A stretch of DNA of 16,723 nucleotides. Source: Desulfobulbus sp. (lineage in GTDB: Bacteria; Desulfobacterota; Desulfobulbia; Desulfobulbales; Desulfobulbaceae). The notes below the pieces were generated by a model, which saw only the letters and a list, made by a program, of their open reading frames with translations, had not been told where the DNA came from and did no database searches. The number at the start of each line of letters is the position of its first letter. The stretch's first letter is position 1. The position numbers and the translations under genes are program-made. Shown piece after piece: positions 1 through 7,012 of this stretch. The stretch is from NCBI GenBank assembly GCA_028684915.1, contig JAQUEZ010000126.1:1-16723 (forward strand), in the 5' to 3' direction.

Positions 1-1
1 A

Positions 2-112
2 GGTGTCAAGGTTTGCGGTGACGAAAAAACAGCACTTGAACAACGACTGCGACGGTCACCCGCTCTACGCTGGTGGGATATAACAATCTCCCCTAAAACG
101 GTATATTTGTAA
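2..112 (+). CDS. possible 3' end of an unidentified + strand gene (partial)
   Basis: The frame starting at base 2 is open from the window edge and stops with TAA at 110-112, giving about 36 residues that end in ITISPKTVYL. The composition is protein-like (mixed charged and hydrophobic residues, a WWD motif), and the frame overlaps the 3' end of the convergent minus-strand gene by about 20 bp. I do not recognise the family. A chance open frame of 36 codons is quite possible, so this is only a flag that a gene may enter from the left. Confidence 0.25.
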   Translation, partial: GVKVCGDEKTALEQRLRRSPALRWWDITISPKTVYL

Positions 113-869
113 TTTCTATATCCCTAAGTTCATCGATGCGTCCAAAAAGGCTGTTGTTGTCTTGGCGCAGATCGCCGATAAGCTGCCTTTCTTTTGAACC
201 GTCGCTGTTTGATTCCAGCTTTTCAATCTTGGCTTTCAATTCCTCCAACTGGTGAGAGGGTGCCTGGTTTTGTTGTCGCAACCTGGTGAGTTCCTGCTGG
301 AGGCCCCGTTGTTCTTCCATGATTTTCTTACGTTCGCGGCGAAAATTTTGCCGCTCCGATCCGAGCACTTCCTCGAGCATGGTATTTTTGGTCCGCAAAT
401 GGGCAATCAGCTGTCGATGCCGGTGCAGGCTGTTGGTGCAGTCGTGGCTGATCATATGCAGTTGACCGTAACATTTGCTGACCAATGACTCCGAGGCATA
501 GGGATGGGTCAGCACGCTCCACCAGGCAGAGTCTAACTTGCCCTCAACCACATCATGATCCCAGAGGGCTGCGATCTCGATTTCGTCCACAGCCCAGGAG
601 TATTTTTTCACTTCAGCACGATATTTTTTTTCCAGATATTTGTGCAGGGCCCTGGCAGCGGCATCCTTTTGGTCGGAAATCCTGATGAAATGCGCATGCA
701 GCTGGTAGTCGTCGAGTTGTGCGGGGCTTTGGTAGATTGATTCCCGGCTCAATTTTCGCAGCTCAACCCGGTTGAGGCAGGTGCCGATGAGGGCACATTT
801 GAAACAATTGTCGATTTCCCAGATTCTTCGTTTGGGTAAGGTTCCTGTCGGTACGGGGATGATCTCCAT
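93..869 (-). CDS. DUF2325-type N-terminal Cys/His protein with C-terminal coiled coil
   Basis: The protein has 258 aa and starts at ATG 867-869. Residues 17-31 read WEIDNCFKCALIGTC, giving a C22-x2-C25-x5-C31 cluster. A helical domain follows, with further possible ligands around residues 122-144 (THP, KCYGQLHMISHDC). This matches my memory of the N-terminal half of DUF2325-domain proteins of deltaproteobacteria. Residues about 152-250 are a Glu/Lys/Gln/Leu-rich coiled coil. The usual C-terminal DUF2325 domain is missing: the stop TAG lies at 93-95, and no frame of the remaining 92 bases reads like that domain. It may be a truncated paralog or a natural short form. A metal- or redox-linked role is inferred from the Cys/His content only. 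The spacer upstream carries three TTAG-N6-CTAA palindromes that could control it. Family assignment is moderate and the function is unknown. Confidence 0.7.
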   Translation of the reverse strand: MEIIPVPTGTLPKRRIWEIDNCFKCALIGTCLNRVELRKLSRESIYQSPAQLDDYQLHAHFIRISDQKDAAARALHKYLEKKYRAEVKKYSWAVDEIEIAALWDHDVVEGKLDSAWWSVLTHPYASESLVSKCYGQLHMISHDCTNSLHRHRQLIAHLRTKNTMLEEVLGSERQNFRRERKKIMEEQRGLQQELTRLRQQNQAPSHQLEELKAKIEKLESNSDGSKERQLIGDLRQDNNSLFGRIDELRDIEITNIPF

Positions 870-1271
870 GGTGCATGCCTCAAAGGATTGTTGTAAGTTC
901 TGTATATTTTTAGTCGCATCTAATTTTTCCTATATTGCCGCTTGGGAAATGGAAAGTCAATAATTTTATTAGTAGCGACTAATATATGATAATAAATGAT
1001 TTAAAAAGATGTATATACTTATTATATTGGGAAAATTTTTGGGGAGAATATGCCGGGTCTGCAGGATGATTTGGATAAAGATTAATTTGATTAGGTATAC
1101 CTAATGTTGATTGCGGGAGCAGTGTTTGAGTGCGAGGCAACCCTGTGTTTGTCAGGATCCTAGGCTGGTTTTGGGTTTCAGCCAGGGAGCACAGGACGTT
1201 TGGAGGAAAACGGGGAAGGAAACCGGGGACGGAGCCAGATTCTCCCGATGCCATGAACAAGGAGCAACAAT
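870..1271. other. 402-bp AT-rich intergenic region with candidate operators
   Basis: No credible gene is seen here. The segment is strongly AT-rich between about 895 and 1110 and becomes GC-richer from about 1140 towards the transposase remnant. It holds three TTAG-N6-CTAA palindromes. It also holds a bulged hairpin at 1159-1186: CCT-(A)-GGCTG pairs with CAGCC-AGG around an 11-nt loop. That hairpin lies about 85 bp before the transposase start and might be a REP-like element, but I see no clear GTAG/GTGG tetranucleotide. Confidence 0.5.
910..1105. promoter_or_regulatory. three TTAG-N6-CTAA palindromic sites (candidate operator array)
   Basis: Three sites share the frame TTAG-N6-CTAA: TTAGTCGCATCTAA at 910-923, TTAGTAGCGACTAA at 969-982 and TTAGGTATACCTAA at 1091-1104. 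The third is a perfect palindrome that extends to 16 bp (ATTAGG...CCTAAT, 1090-1105); the second has ATTAGT/ACTAAT arms at 968-983. Centres are 59 and 122 bp apart. Known sites of DtxR/IdeR-type metal repressors contain TTAGG...CCTAA half-sites, so such a repressor is a reasonable guess. The array sits directly upstream of the minus-strand Cys/His protein. The pattern itself is seen in the sequence; the regulator identity is inference. Confidence 0.45.
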
Positions 1272-1865
1272 ATGCGAAGGCGGGCGCGAATCAAACATGG
1301 TGGAGAGCCGCATCACATTATCCAGCGCGGTAATAACCGGTCAGCCTGTTTCTTCTCTGCGGAAGACAATCGGTTTTACCTAGAAAGTGTTGCAGCGGGT
1401 GCAGCTCGGTACCACTGTGCCATCCTTGCCTACGTGTTGATGACCAACCATGTCCACCTGTTGACGACACGACGCCACAGGAGAGCGAAGGCTTACCCTT
1501 GATGATGCGGTATTTGGGCAGCCGGTACGTGTGCTATGTGAACTCGGTTTACTAGCGGAGCGGCACCCTGTGGGAAGGTCGATACAAATCGAGCATCATC
1601 GATTCGGAAGGCTATCTGCTGAGTTGTTGCCGTTATATCGAGTTCAATCCAGTTCGAACCGGGATTGTGGATGCCCCATCTGATTACCCCTGGTCAAGTT
1701 ATGGTGCTCATGCGTACGGTCGCCCGGACGATCTTCTCCGCGAGCACTCTTGCTCCCTCGACTTGGGCAAGGACGACCGAGCACGGCAAGAGGCGTATCG
1801 CGCTTTGTTCAATGAGCAGCATGACAGCGAATTTCTTGCAGCGGTCAACAGCCGGTGGCATACTT
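1272..1865 (+). pseudogene. broken REP-associated/IS200-like (Y1, HUH) transposase
   Basis: The start ATG at 1272 has GGAG seven bases upstream. The first frame reads an intact RAYT-like N terminus: IKHGGEPHHIIQRGN, then YVLMTNHVHLL with the HUH pair (HVH). It leaves frame after about 1465, probably through a two-base 'ac' duplication within acgacacgacg, and stops near 1502. The family continues in the other frame as LPLMMRYLGSRYVCYVN, a TAG stop at 1553-1555 where the family has Gln or Arg before RSGTLWEGRYKS, then CCRYIEFNPVR (expected to carry the catalytic Tyr) and DYPWSSY. Similarity fades after YRALFNEQHDSEFLAAVNS, near 1855, where exporter sequence begins. One frameshift, one nonsense codon and a lost 3' end mean it cannot make an active enzyme. 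The 3' boundary is approximate. Confidence 0.85.
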
Positions 1866-2692
1866 TTTTTCGAGCAGGTCAACACCGCACTGGTCTGCTT
1901 CTCAATTGTAGCACGAGAGCACAAGATCGAACTTACCCAGGACCGCCTTCACGAGTATGGGCTCAGCAAGAAAGAAATCCCTGCCGATACCTTGCTGCGC
2001 ATGGCCAAGGAGCTTGGGCTGAAGGCGAAATTGTTGCGCCTGAATTGGGAGGGACTGCTTCAGCTGAAAAAGGCCTATCCGTCCATTGCCCGGCTCAAAA
2101 ATGGTCACCATGTGGTCCTGGCCGGGATGCAAGCCGACCCTCCCAAAAAAAAAATACAACACAGATCGCCTGCTATGACCCACTGGCTGGGGTCGGCGGC
2201 AGCCACCTGCGCCTCTCCCGCGAAGAGTTCGAAACCATCTGGGATGGCGAGCTGTACGTGCTCAAGCGGGTCTACAAACTGACCGACGAGTCCCAACCCT
2301 TCAGCCTCCGCTGGTTCATTCCCGAGATCCTACGCCAGAAGCTAACCTTTATCGATATAGCCCTGGCAGTGCTGTTCATCAATGCCATCGCCCTGGTCAC
2401 CCCGATCATTTTTCAGATCGTGATCGGCAAGGTCCTGGTTAATCAGGCCTTCACCACCTTGCATGCCCTGGGCTGCGGTATGGCCGCTGCGCTGGCGGTG
2501 AATGCGGGGCTTGATTTTCTTCGCGACTATCTCCTGCTCCATGCCACCAACAAGATCGATCTCCGCGTCACCGGGAGAACCTTTCGGCATCTGCTGCAAT
2601 TGCCGCTTGATTCCTTTGAGCATGTGGCCGCCGGTGTCCTCACCCAACATATGCAACAGACCGCCAAGATCCACAACTTCCTCACCGGCAAT
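1866..2692 (+). pseudogene. truncated type I secretion ABC exporter (HlyB/LapB-like), C39-like plus TM regions only
   Basis: Reading from about 1870 in one frame gives the C39-like (non-catalytic peptidase) domain typical of T1SS exporters: NTALVCFSIVAREHKIEL, then a helical part ending KNGHHVVLAGM. At a run of ten A's (2145-2154) the reading moves to another frame and continues as CYDPLAG, SREEFETIWDGELYVLKR, SLRWFIPEILRQK and the first membrane helices (ALAVLFINAIALVTPIIFQIVIGKVLVNQAF), then FRHLLQLPLDSFEHV and the cytoplasmic IHNFLTGN motif, where homology stops at about 2692. The rest of the TM domain and the whole nucleotide-binding domain (Walker A/B, signature) are absent. The first residues were lost at the transposase junction. 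No membrane-fusion or outer-membrane partner gene is nearby. It is a relic of a secretion locus. Frame 2 from 1667 to 2779 is open across both relics and should not be annotated as one 370-aa protein. Confidence 0.85.
2145..2154 (+). repeat. A10 homopolymer at the frame change in the exporter relic
   Basis: Ten consecutive A's follow GCCGACCCTCCC. The upstream exporter homology is in the frame of codon 2145-2147 and the downstream homology in the frame of codon 2144-2146. One extra A (or two fewer) would join the two halves. Such runs are hot spots for indels in DNA and for polymerase slippage on RNA. A sequencing or assembly miscount is also possible. Confidence 0.7.
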
Positions 2693-2877
2693 GTCTCGGT
2701 GAATACGATTTCTCAGACGAAAAACTTCAAGATAGCGTGGGGATTCTCTCCACAAAACTTGCAGCATAAAAGCCTCTAAGCTTTAGGAGGGGATGATGAA
2801 ACCACGAAAGAAGCGATGCTCTGGGAGATTCAAACAATTCCTATGTCGCGTTACGTACTTTTATGTAAACTGACCCA
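2693..2877 (+). mobile_element. probable internally deleted IS3-family remnant
   Basis: Exporter homology breaks at about 2692. After AGGAGG (2785-2790) an ATG at 2796 opens a short frame, MKPRKKRCSGRFK, which resembles the start of IS3-family OrfA transposases. It collapses after RFK into an unrelated tail and stops at TGA 2871-2873. The segment then reads GTAAACTGACCCA, ending at about 2877, which looks like an IS3-type terminal sequence ending in CA. The left side begins around TGTCTCGGTG near 2691, which pairs only weakly with the right end (about half of 18 positions). This suggests an IS whose interior has been deleted, disrupting the exporter. No target-site duplication was identified. 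Confidence 0.4.
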
Positions 2878-2891
2878 TGTTTGGAATGGGT
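2872..2891 (-). terminator. hairpin just after the response regulator stop
   Basis: ACCCAT (2873-2878) and ATGGGT (2886-2891) form a 6-bp stem with a 7-nt loop, starting at the stop codon of the minus-strand regulator. On that strand it is followed by UCAGUUUACAU, which has only a short U tract. It is a weak terminator candidate and overlaps the putative IS end. Confidence 0.3.
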
Positions 2892-3664
2892 TACTGTTCA
2901 GCGGCAAAGAGGTAACCGGAGCCGCGTACGGTCTTGATCATGGCGGAGAGGTTGGGATAGGTGGCTATTTTGCAGCGGATGCGGGCGATGTACATATCGA
3001 TCGAACGATCATAGCCGTTGTACTCGATGCCGAAAACCGCCCGGTAGAGGTGATCCCGGTCCAAGGTGGTACAGGCATTTTTGGCCAGATACCAGAGCAG
3101 GTCAAACTCGCGTGAGGTAAAGGGGATTTCCTCGCCGAGATAAGTGGCCCGCCGCAATCCCTGGTTGATTTCCAGCCCGTTGAAAAGAAGATTGGCAGGC
3201 GCCGACCGCTGCTGGTTGCGGCGAAACAGGGCCCGGATGCGTGCTGCTATCAGGAGATGATTCACCGGTTTGAGCAAAAGATCATCGACTCCCTGTTCGT
3301 AGAGCAGAACCTGCAGCATCTCATCGATATCGTCAATGAGAAGCATGAGCAGCCCGGTGTAGACTGAGCGAATCCGCGGCAGGGTGGAAAGTTCTTCTAA
3401 AGAGAATCGCCCGGAATCAAAAATTATCAGTTCCGTCTCCCGTTGGGGAAGATCGGCCAGATAGTCATTTTTTTTGTGCTGCAGACGAATCGAAAAATCC
3501 TCCTTACCCAGAGTATCAATCAGCGTCTGGTTTGCCTGTTCATCTGCGGTGAGAAAGAGAATCGATCTGTTTGACTTTCTGGCAGGAGGCAGGCTGGACA
3601 TAGCTTGGGTAATTATTCGACTTGCTGGGCTACTCTCATGTTGGGTGATACAAACGCTCGGCAT
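2891..3664 (-). CDS. orphan OmpR/PhoB-type response regulator with atypical receiver
   Basis: A DNA-binding response regulator of 257 aa from ATG 3662-3664, which has GGAAG a few bases upstream. The frame can be extended to a TTG at 3760, but that part lacks a good RBS and is low complexity. Residues 34-150 form the receiver (SILFLTAD...ELIIFDSG...GVDDLLLKPVN): the phospho-acceptor Asp83 and conserved Lys132 are present. The N-terminal acidic pair is reduced to one position (TADE), and the switch Thr/Ser is replaced by Leu (GLLMLLID). Residues about 160-255 are a standard winged helix (PFTSREFDLLWYLAKN, DRSIDMYIARIRCKI, IKTVRGSGYLF). A polar extension of about 30 residues precedes the receiver. 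No histidine kinase is adjacent; the only kinase in the window pairs with another regulator. Phosphorylation-dependent switching may be altered. The targets are unknown. Confidence 0.88.
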   Translation of the reverse strand: MPSVCITQHESSPASRIITQAMSSLPPARKSNRSILFLTADEQANQTLIDTLGKEDFSIRLQHKKNDYLADLPQRETELIIFDSGRFSLEELSTLPRIRSVYTGLLMLLIDDIDEMLQVLLYEQGVDDLLLKPVNHLLIAARIRALFRRNQQRSAPANLLFNGLEINQGLRRATYLGEEIPFTSREFDLLWYLAKNACTTLDRDHLYRAVFGIEYNGYDRSIDMYIARIRCKIATYPNLSAMIKTVRGSGYLFAAEQ

Positions 3665-3998
3665 TGGTTCTTCCACAGGCAAAAGAACTCTCTTCTTTAT
3701 TGGTTGTTGTTGGTTCTTTTTTTGTGAAGATGCGGTTGAGAAGAGAAGGAAATGTGTCAATATTTGGAAACAGGGTGCTCTCTCTGTCTCACTGTGTACA
3801 TCATACGGAGTTCCTTCGATAATCTCTGTAAAGAGTCAGTTAATCTGTGCAAAATATCGTTACATTTCAGCGGTGTTTTAGTTGTTGATCGATATTAAAC
3901 TGCCTTATATCAATAAGATGAAATGTAAATATCCTAGAGCAAACTGTACAAAGCAGGTTAACGATCTTTGTGGGCAATAAAAAAGCAAGGTGAAGGAC
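3665..3998. other. 334-bp spacer between the response regulator and fliD
   Basis: No gene is seen. The part nearest fliD has a T6 run on the minus strand (3978-3983) after a very weak 4-bp hairpin, at best a poor terminator. The middle carries a 10-bp inverted repeat, TTACATTTCA (3860-3869) with TGAAATGTAA (3919-3928). Nested inside it is a shorter repeat, GATAT (3891-3895) with ATATC (3907-3911). The regulator promoter should lie in this segment on the minus strand, but I could not pick convincing -35/-10 boxes. Confidence 0.5.
3860..3928. repeat. long-spaced 10-bp inverted repeat TTACATTTCA / TGAAATGTAA
   Basis: The arms are at 3860-3869 and 3919-3928, 49 bp apart. The 8-mer AAATGTAA in each arm occurs again at 5458-5465 in the fliD upstream region, within GTAACAAATGTA. 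That element resembles, with one base missing from the spacer, the TACATNTNGTTACA box known for E. coli RstA, an OmpR-family regulator. The adjacent orphan OmpR-type regulator is a natural candidate to bind here; this is inference. Confidence 0.35.
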
Positions 3999-5315
3999 TC
4001 ACGTGTTATAGCTCTCAAAAAAACTGGTAATGTAGTCACCGGTTGAGTTGAGTGAGCTGATCAACTCTTCCATAGCCGAAAACTGCGCCTCCAAAGTTGC
4101 CTGCCGTTTCTCCAGCCGGGTTTCCATAGACGTAATAGAGTCTTCCAGCCGGGTGGTTTCCTCATCGATTTTTTTGGTCTTGGTGGCCAGGAATCCCTCG
4201 CTTGAGCTCATCTGGTCGGTCATGTAGTCATCGAGTTGGGTCATGATGCCTGCGGAATCGTCATCGCCAAACAGGTTGGTAATCATCCCTTCCGTATCCG
4301 CCGTATACGCTTCACTGAACGCTTCGGTATCAAAGGTCAACTTTCCGGTTTGCCAGTCGGTTTCGACTCCCGCATTCACTAGAATATCGCTGGTGAGGAA
4401 ACTTCGTAGGCTTCGTTGCACCGATTTCATGGTGCTGGACAGGGTGGGATCAGTGTTATGGATGGTGTCAACGTATTCATTGATCGCATTATAGGCATCC
4501 ACCATCTCCTGGAGTTTGGTGGTGATTACATTTTCTGCATCTGATTCAACGGTAACTTTACTTGAATTACCGTCACTGGTGTCGTTCAGGCTGATAGTGG
4601 CGCCTTTGATGGCCGAGGTGAGGGTGTTGGAGGCACTGTAATAACTGACCCCATCGATCGTGACCTCCGCTTTGCTTCCCTCGACCGTATGGCCATCGCT
4701 GGTTGTATCCAGGGTAATGTCACCGGTGCCCACGATATCGATTTCTTTTCCGGAAGTATCCGCAGTCAGCATCAGGCGGTAGCCGTTTTCTGAACCATCG
4801 TTGACCAGGGATGCGGTCACTCCGTATTTGGCCTCGTTGATCTGGGTCACCAAGTCCTCAAGGGTAACACCGTCGTAACTGACGGTTTCATCGCCTATCT
4901 GCAACTCGCCGCTTAAGGTGGTGCTATCGATGTCGCTGACGTAATTGGTGCTGATATCTTTTTGCTGCTGCGCCAGGCTAACCACTTCAATCGAATAGGA
5001 ACCTTCGCTGGCCAGGCTGGTGGTACTTATGGAAAAATAGTCGGAACCGGTATTGCTGACCTCAAAAGATTTAATATCATTTTCACTGTTGAGGCCAAGT
5101 ACCGAGGCGTAGAAGGTATCTAGCAGGTCGTTGAAATCATCATAGGTGCTTTGCTTGGCTTCAAGGTAGGTGATTTTGTCTTCAAGCAGGGTGATGGGCG
5201 CTCTCTCGACCTCGATTAGGGATTCGACGATTGAATCGGTATCAATCCCGCTGGCAAGTCCGGAAAATGAAACGGTTCCGCTTGAACTGGTCCCGCTTGA
5301 ACTGATTGTTGTCAT
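3999..5315 (-). CDS. fliD: flagellar filament cap / hook-associated protein 2 FliD
   Basis: A 438-aa protein, a little shorter than the E. coli cap protein. It starts at ATG 5313-5315 with an excellent AAGGAGG at 5324-5330. The N terminus is Ser/Thr/Gly-rich, then the FliD_N hallmark SFSGLASGIDTDSIVESLIEV (residues 16-36) continues to about 110. The middle is a Ser/Thr/Asp-rich variable region. Residues about 210-430 are FliD_C (AEVTIDGVSYYSASNTLTSAIKG, VDAYNAINEYVD, then LEKRQATLEAQFSAMEELISSLNSTGDYI at the C terminus). It contains no cysteine, as expected for an exported axial protein. FliD is secreted through the flagellar export apparatus and sits as a pentameric cap at the filament tip to place flagellin. 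No fliS, fliC or flgKL is adjacent, so it is isolated from other flagellar genes here. A sigma-28-like promoter lies upstream. Confidence 0.95.
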   Translation of the reverse strand: MTTISSSGTSSSGTVSFSGLASGIDTDSIVESLIEVERAPITLLEDKITYLEAKQSTYDDFNDLLDTFYASVLGLNSENDIKSFEVSNTGSDYFSISTTSLASEGSYSIEVVSLAQQQKDISTNYVSDIDSTTLSGELQIGDETVSYDGVTLEDLVTQINEAKYGVTASLVNDGSENGYRLMLTADTSGKEIDIVGTGDITLDTTSDGHTVEGSKAEVTIDGVSYYSASNTLTSAIKGATISLNDTSDGNSSKVTVESDAENVITTKLQEMVDAYNAINEYVDTIHNTDPTLSSTMKSVQRSLRSFLTSDILVNAGVETDWQTGKLTFDTEAFSEAYTADTEGMITNLFGDDDSAGIMTQLDDYMTDQMSSSEGFLATKTKKIDEETTRLEDSITSMETRLEKRQATLEAQFSAMEELISSLNSTGDYITSFFESYNT

Positions 5316-5372
5316 GGCAACTGCCTCCTTACACCTTGATTCCCTCTGGCGATATACGGTCCTTTGTAAGAA

Positions 5373-5400
5373 TTATCGCCTGGTTTAGATGGAAATTTTA
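5373..5400 (-). promoter_or_regulatory. sigma-28 (FliA)-type promoter for fliD
   Basis: On the minus strand TAAAATTT (5400-5393), 12 bases, then GGCGATAA (5380-5373). The known FliA consensus is TAAAGTTT-N11-GCCGATAA, so each box matches 7 of 8, with a spacer one base longer. Transcription would start near 5366, about 50 nt before the fliD ATG. Late-class control by FliA is the known arrangement for fliD in enteric bacteria. Confidence 0.65.
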
Positions 5401-5559
5401 TGTGGAAACAGTCGTTTATGTATTGGTTAAGTTTTTGTTTCGTCAGAAAGAAGTAACAAATGTAAATTGTCGTAACATGGCGTAGTAAAGATCTATGGTA
5501 AGCCGAGATCTGATCGGAAAGAATAGGGGCAAGAAAGGGGAGGGGACGAGAGGTGGATG

Positions 5560-7008
5560 CTAGCGGAAGCTAGCCGCCTGTTCTCCTAAACGGAGCAGAA
5601 TTTTTTGCAGAGCTACCCGTGAGAGGCCCGATAATCTGGCCGCTTCGGAGATATTGCCTTTAGTTAGGGGCAGGAGTTGCTGGAGATACCGGCGGGTGAA
5701 GGCGTCGACCACTTCAGTCTTAGCCTCCTTATAGGGCACCAGTGGCTGGCCGGATGGTGTTTTGTCTGCTGAGGACGACTGGGGGGGCGAGCCGTTGGTC
5801 ATCACCATGTGTACGAGGGGCAGATCAATTCGCTCGGAGCTGGAAAACACCGTCAGTCGCCGAATCAGGTTTTGCAGTTCACGTACATTGCCTGGCCAGG
5901 GCAAGGAGGACATCCACTGCAGCACTTCGGGGCTGATTTCTTTCTCGGCGATACCCATCTCCCGGCAAGTTCGGCGAAGGAAATAATGGGCGAGCAAGGG
6001 GATATCCTCAATGCGTTCTCGCAAGGGAGGGAGGGTGAGCGAGAGGACATTGAGCCGGTAATAGAGGTCTTCGCGGAAGTTGTTGTCCTGCATACGGGCT
6101 TCCAGGTTTTGGTTGGTGGAAGCGAGGATGCGCACATTGACTCGGTTGACGACATGGGCCCCAACCTGGCGTACTTCGCCATCCTGGAGAAAGCGTAGCA
6201 GTTTGGTTTGCACATTGGGGCGAATATCGCCGATCTCATCAAGGTGGATGGTGCCGGTATCGGCGGCGGAGATCAATCCCTTGTGATCCTGATGCGCTCC
6301 GGTAAAGGCGCCCCGGACATAGCCGAACAGTTCGCTTTCCAGGAGGTTTTCCGGAATCGATGGGCAGTTGACTGCGAGAAAGGGTTTGCCCGTCCGTGTA
6401 CCCAGGCGGTGAATCAGGTGTGCGGCCAATTCCTTGCCGGTGCCGGATTCACCCCGGATGAGTACCGTGTAATCCGCTTGAGCCACAGCGGCAATAGAGC
6501 TTCTCAGGTGTTGCATGGCGCTTGATTGGCCGACAAGTTCAAACTGAGCATCCTGTTGGGAGAGGATTTGCCGCAGGCGGATGTTTTCAGCCAGCAGGCG
6601 ACTGCGCTCCAAGCCCTTTTCCACCACGCGAAAAAGTTGGTCGGTTTCGATGGGTTTGGTGAGGAAATCATAGGCACCGGCCCGTAGGGCTTCAACCGCT
6701 GTTTCAATCGAGCCGTAGGCACTGAGCACCACAATGCTCAGGTCAGTGTGGCGCCTCAAGGCTTCTTTCAGGAGTTGCATTCCATTCATTTCCGGCATGC
6801 GCAAATCCGTCACCATCAGTTGCACCGAATGCAGCTCCAAGGCATTCAAGGCCGCGGCCCCGCTGTGCACCGGCTCAACCTTGATCTCGGGAAAACGCCC
6901 GGCAAGAAGGCGCGCCATCCCACGGGCAAAGTCCGGCTCATCGTCTACCAGGAGCACCCGGAAATCGGGGGAAGGGAGTATCATTGCCGAATCATGAACA
7001 TCTGCCAT
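5560..7008 (-). CDS. NtrC-family sigma-54-dependent response regulator
   Basis: A 482-aa activator from ATG 7006-7008 with a strong GGAGGTGA at about 7013-7020 that lies across the end of the kinase gene, only 4 nt away: clear translational coupling. The receiver is residues 16-130 (acidic pair D22/D23, phospho-acceptor D68 in MVTDLRMPEMNG, S96, K118). The AAA+ domain is 157-388: Walker A GESGTGKE at 186-193, the sigma-54 contact loop GAFTGA at 233-238, Walker B HLDEIGD at 255-261, REDLYYRLNV at 312-321, WPGNVREL at 371-378. A Fis-type helix-turn-helix follows at about 433-475 (GNISEAARLSGLSRVALQKIL). All catalytic elements are intact. It should be phosphorylated by the kinase encoded just upstream and then open sigma-54 promoters, most simply those of the permease genes in this window. 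Targets are inferred from position only. Confidence 0.96.
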   Translation of the reverse strand: MADVHDSAMILPSPDFRVLLVDDEPDFARGMARLLAGRFPEIKVEPVHSGAAALNALELHSVQLMVTDLRMPEMNGMQLLKEALRRHTDLSIVVLSAYGSIETAVEALRAGAYDFLTKPIETDQLFRVVEKGLERSRLLAENIRLRQILSQQDAQFELVGQSSAMQHLRSSIAAVAQADYTVLIRGESGTGKELAAHLIHRLGTRTGKPFLAVNCPSIPENLLESELFGYVRGAFTGAHQDHKGLISAADTGTIHLDEIGDIRPNVQTKLLRFLQDGEVRQVGAHVVNRVNVRILASTNQNLEARMQDNNFREDLYYRLNVLSLTLPPLRERIEDIPLLAHYFLRRTCREMGIAEKEISPEVLQWMSSLPWPGNVRELQNLIRRLTVFSSSERIDLPLVHMVMTNGSPPQSSSADKTPSGQPLVPYKEAKTEVVDAFTRRYLQQLLPLTKGNISEAARLSGLSRVALQKILLRLGEQAASFR

Positions 7009-7012
7009 GGGT

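Noticed and set aside
1667..2779. A single 370-aa protein
   Set aside because: It is a chance fusion of two pseudogenes, with an out-of-frame middle part.
3665..3760. Start of the response regulator at TTG 3758-3760
   Set aside because: No RBS, low-complexity residues, and a usable ATG with GGAAG at 3662-3664; the TTG lies in a TTGACA that resembles a -35 box, but no -10 follows.
5559..5574. GCTAGC-ggaa-GCTAGC hairpin at the end of the sigma-54 regulator gene as a terminator
   Set aside because: Only 6 bp, overlaps coding sequence and has no U tract; it could be incidental.
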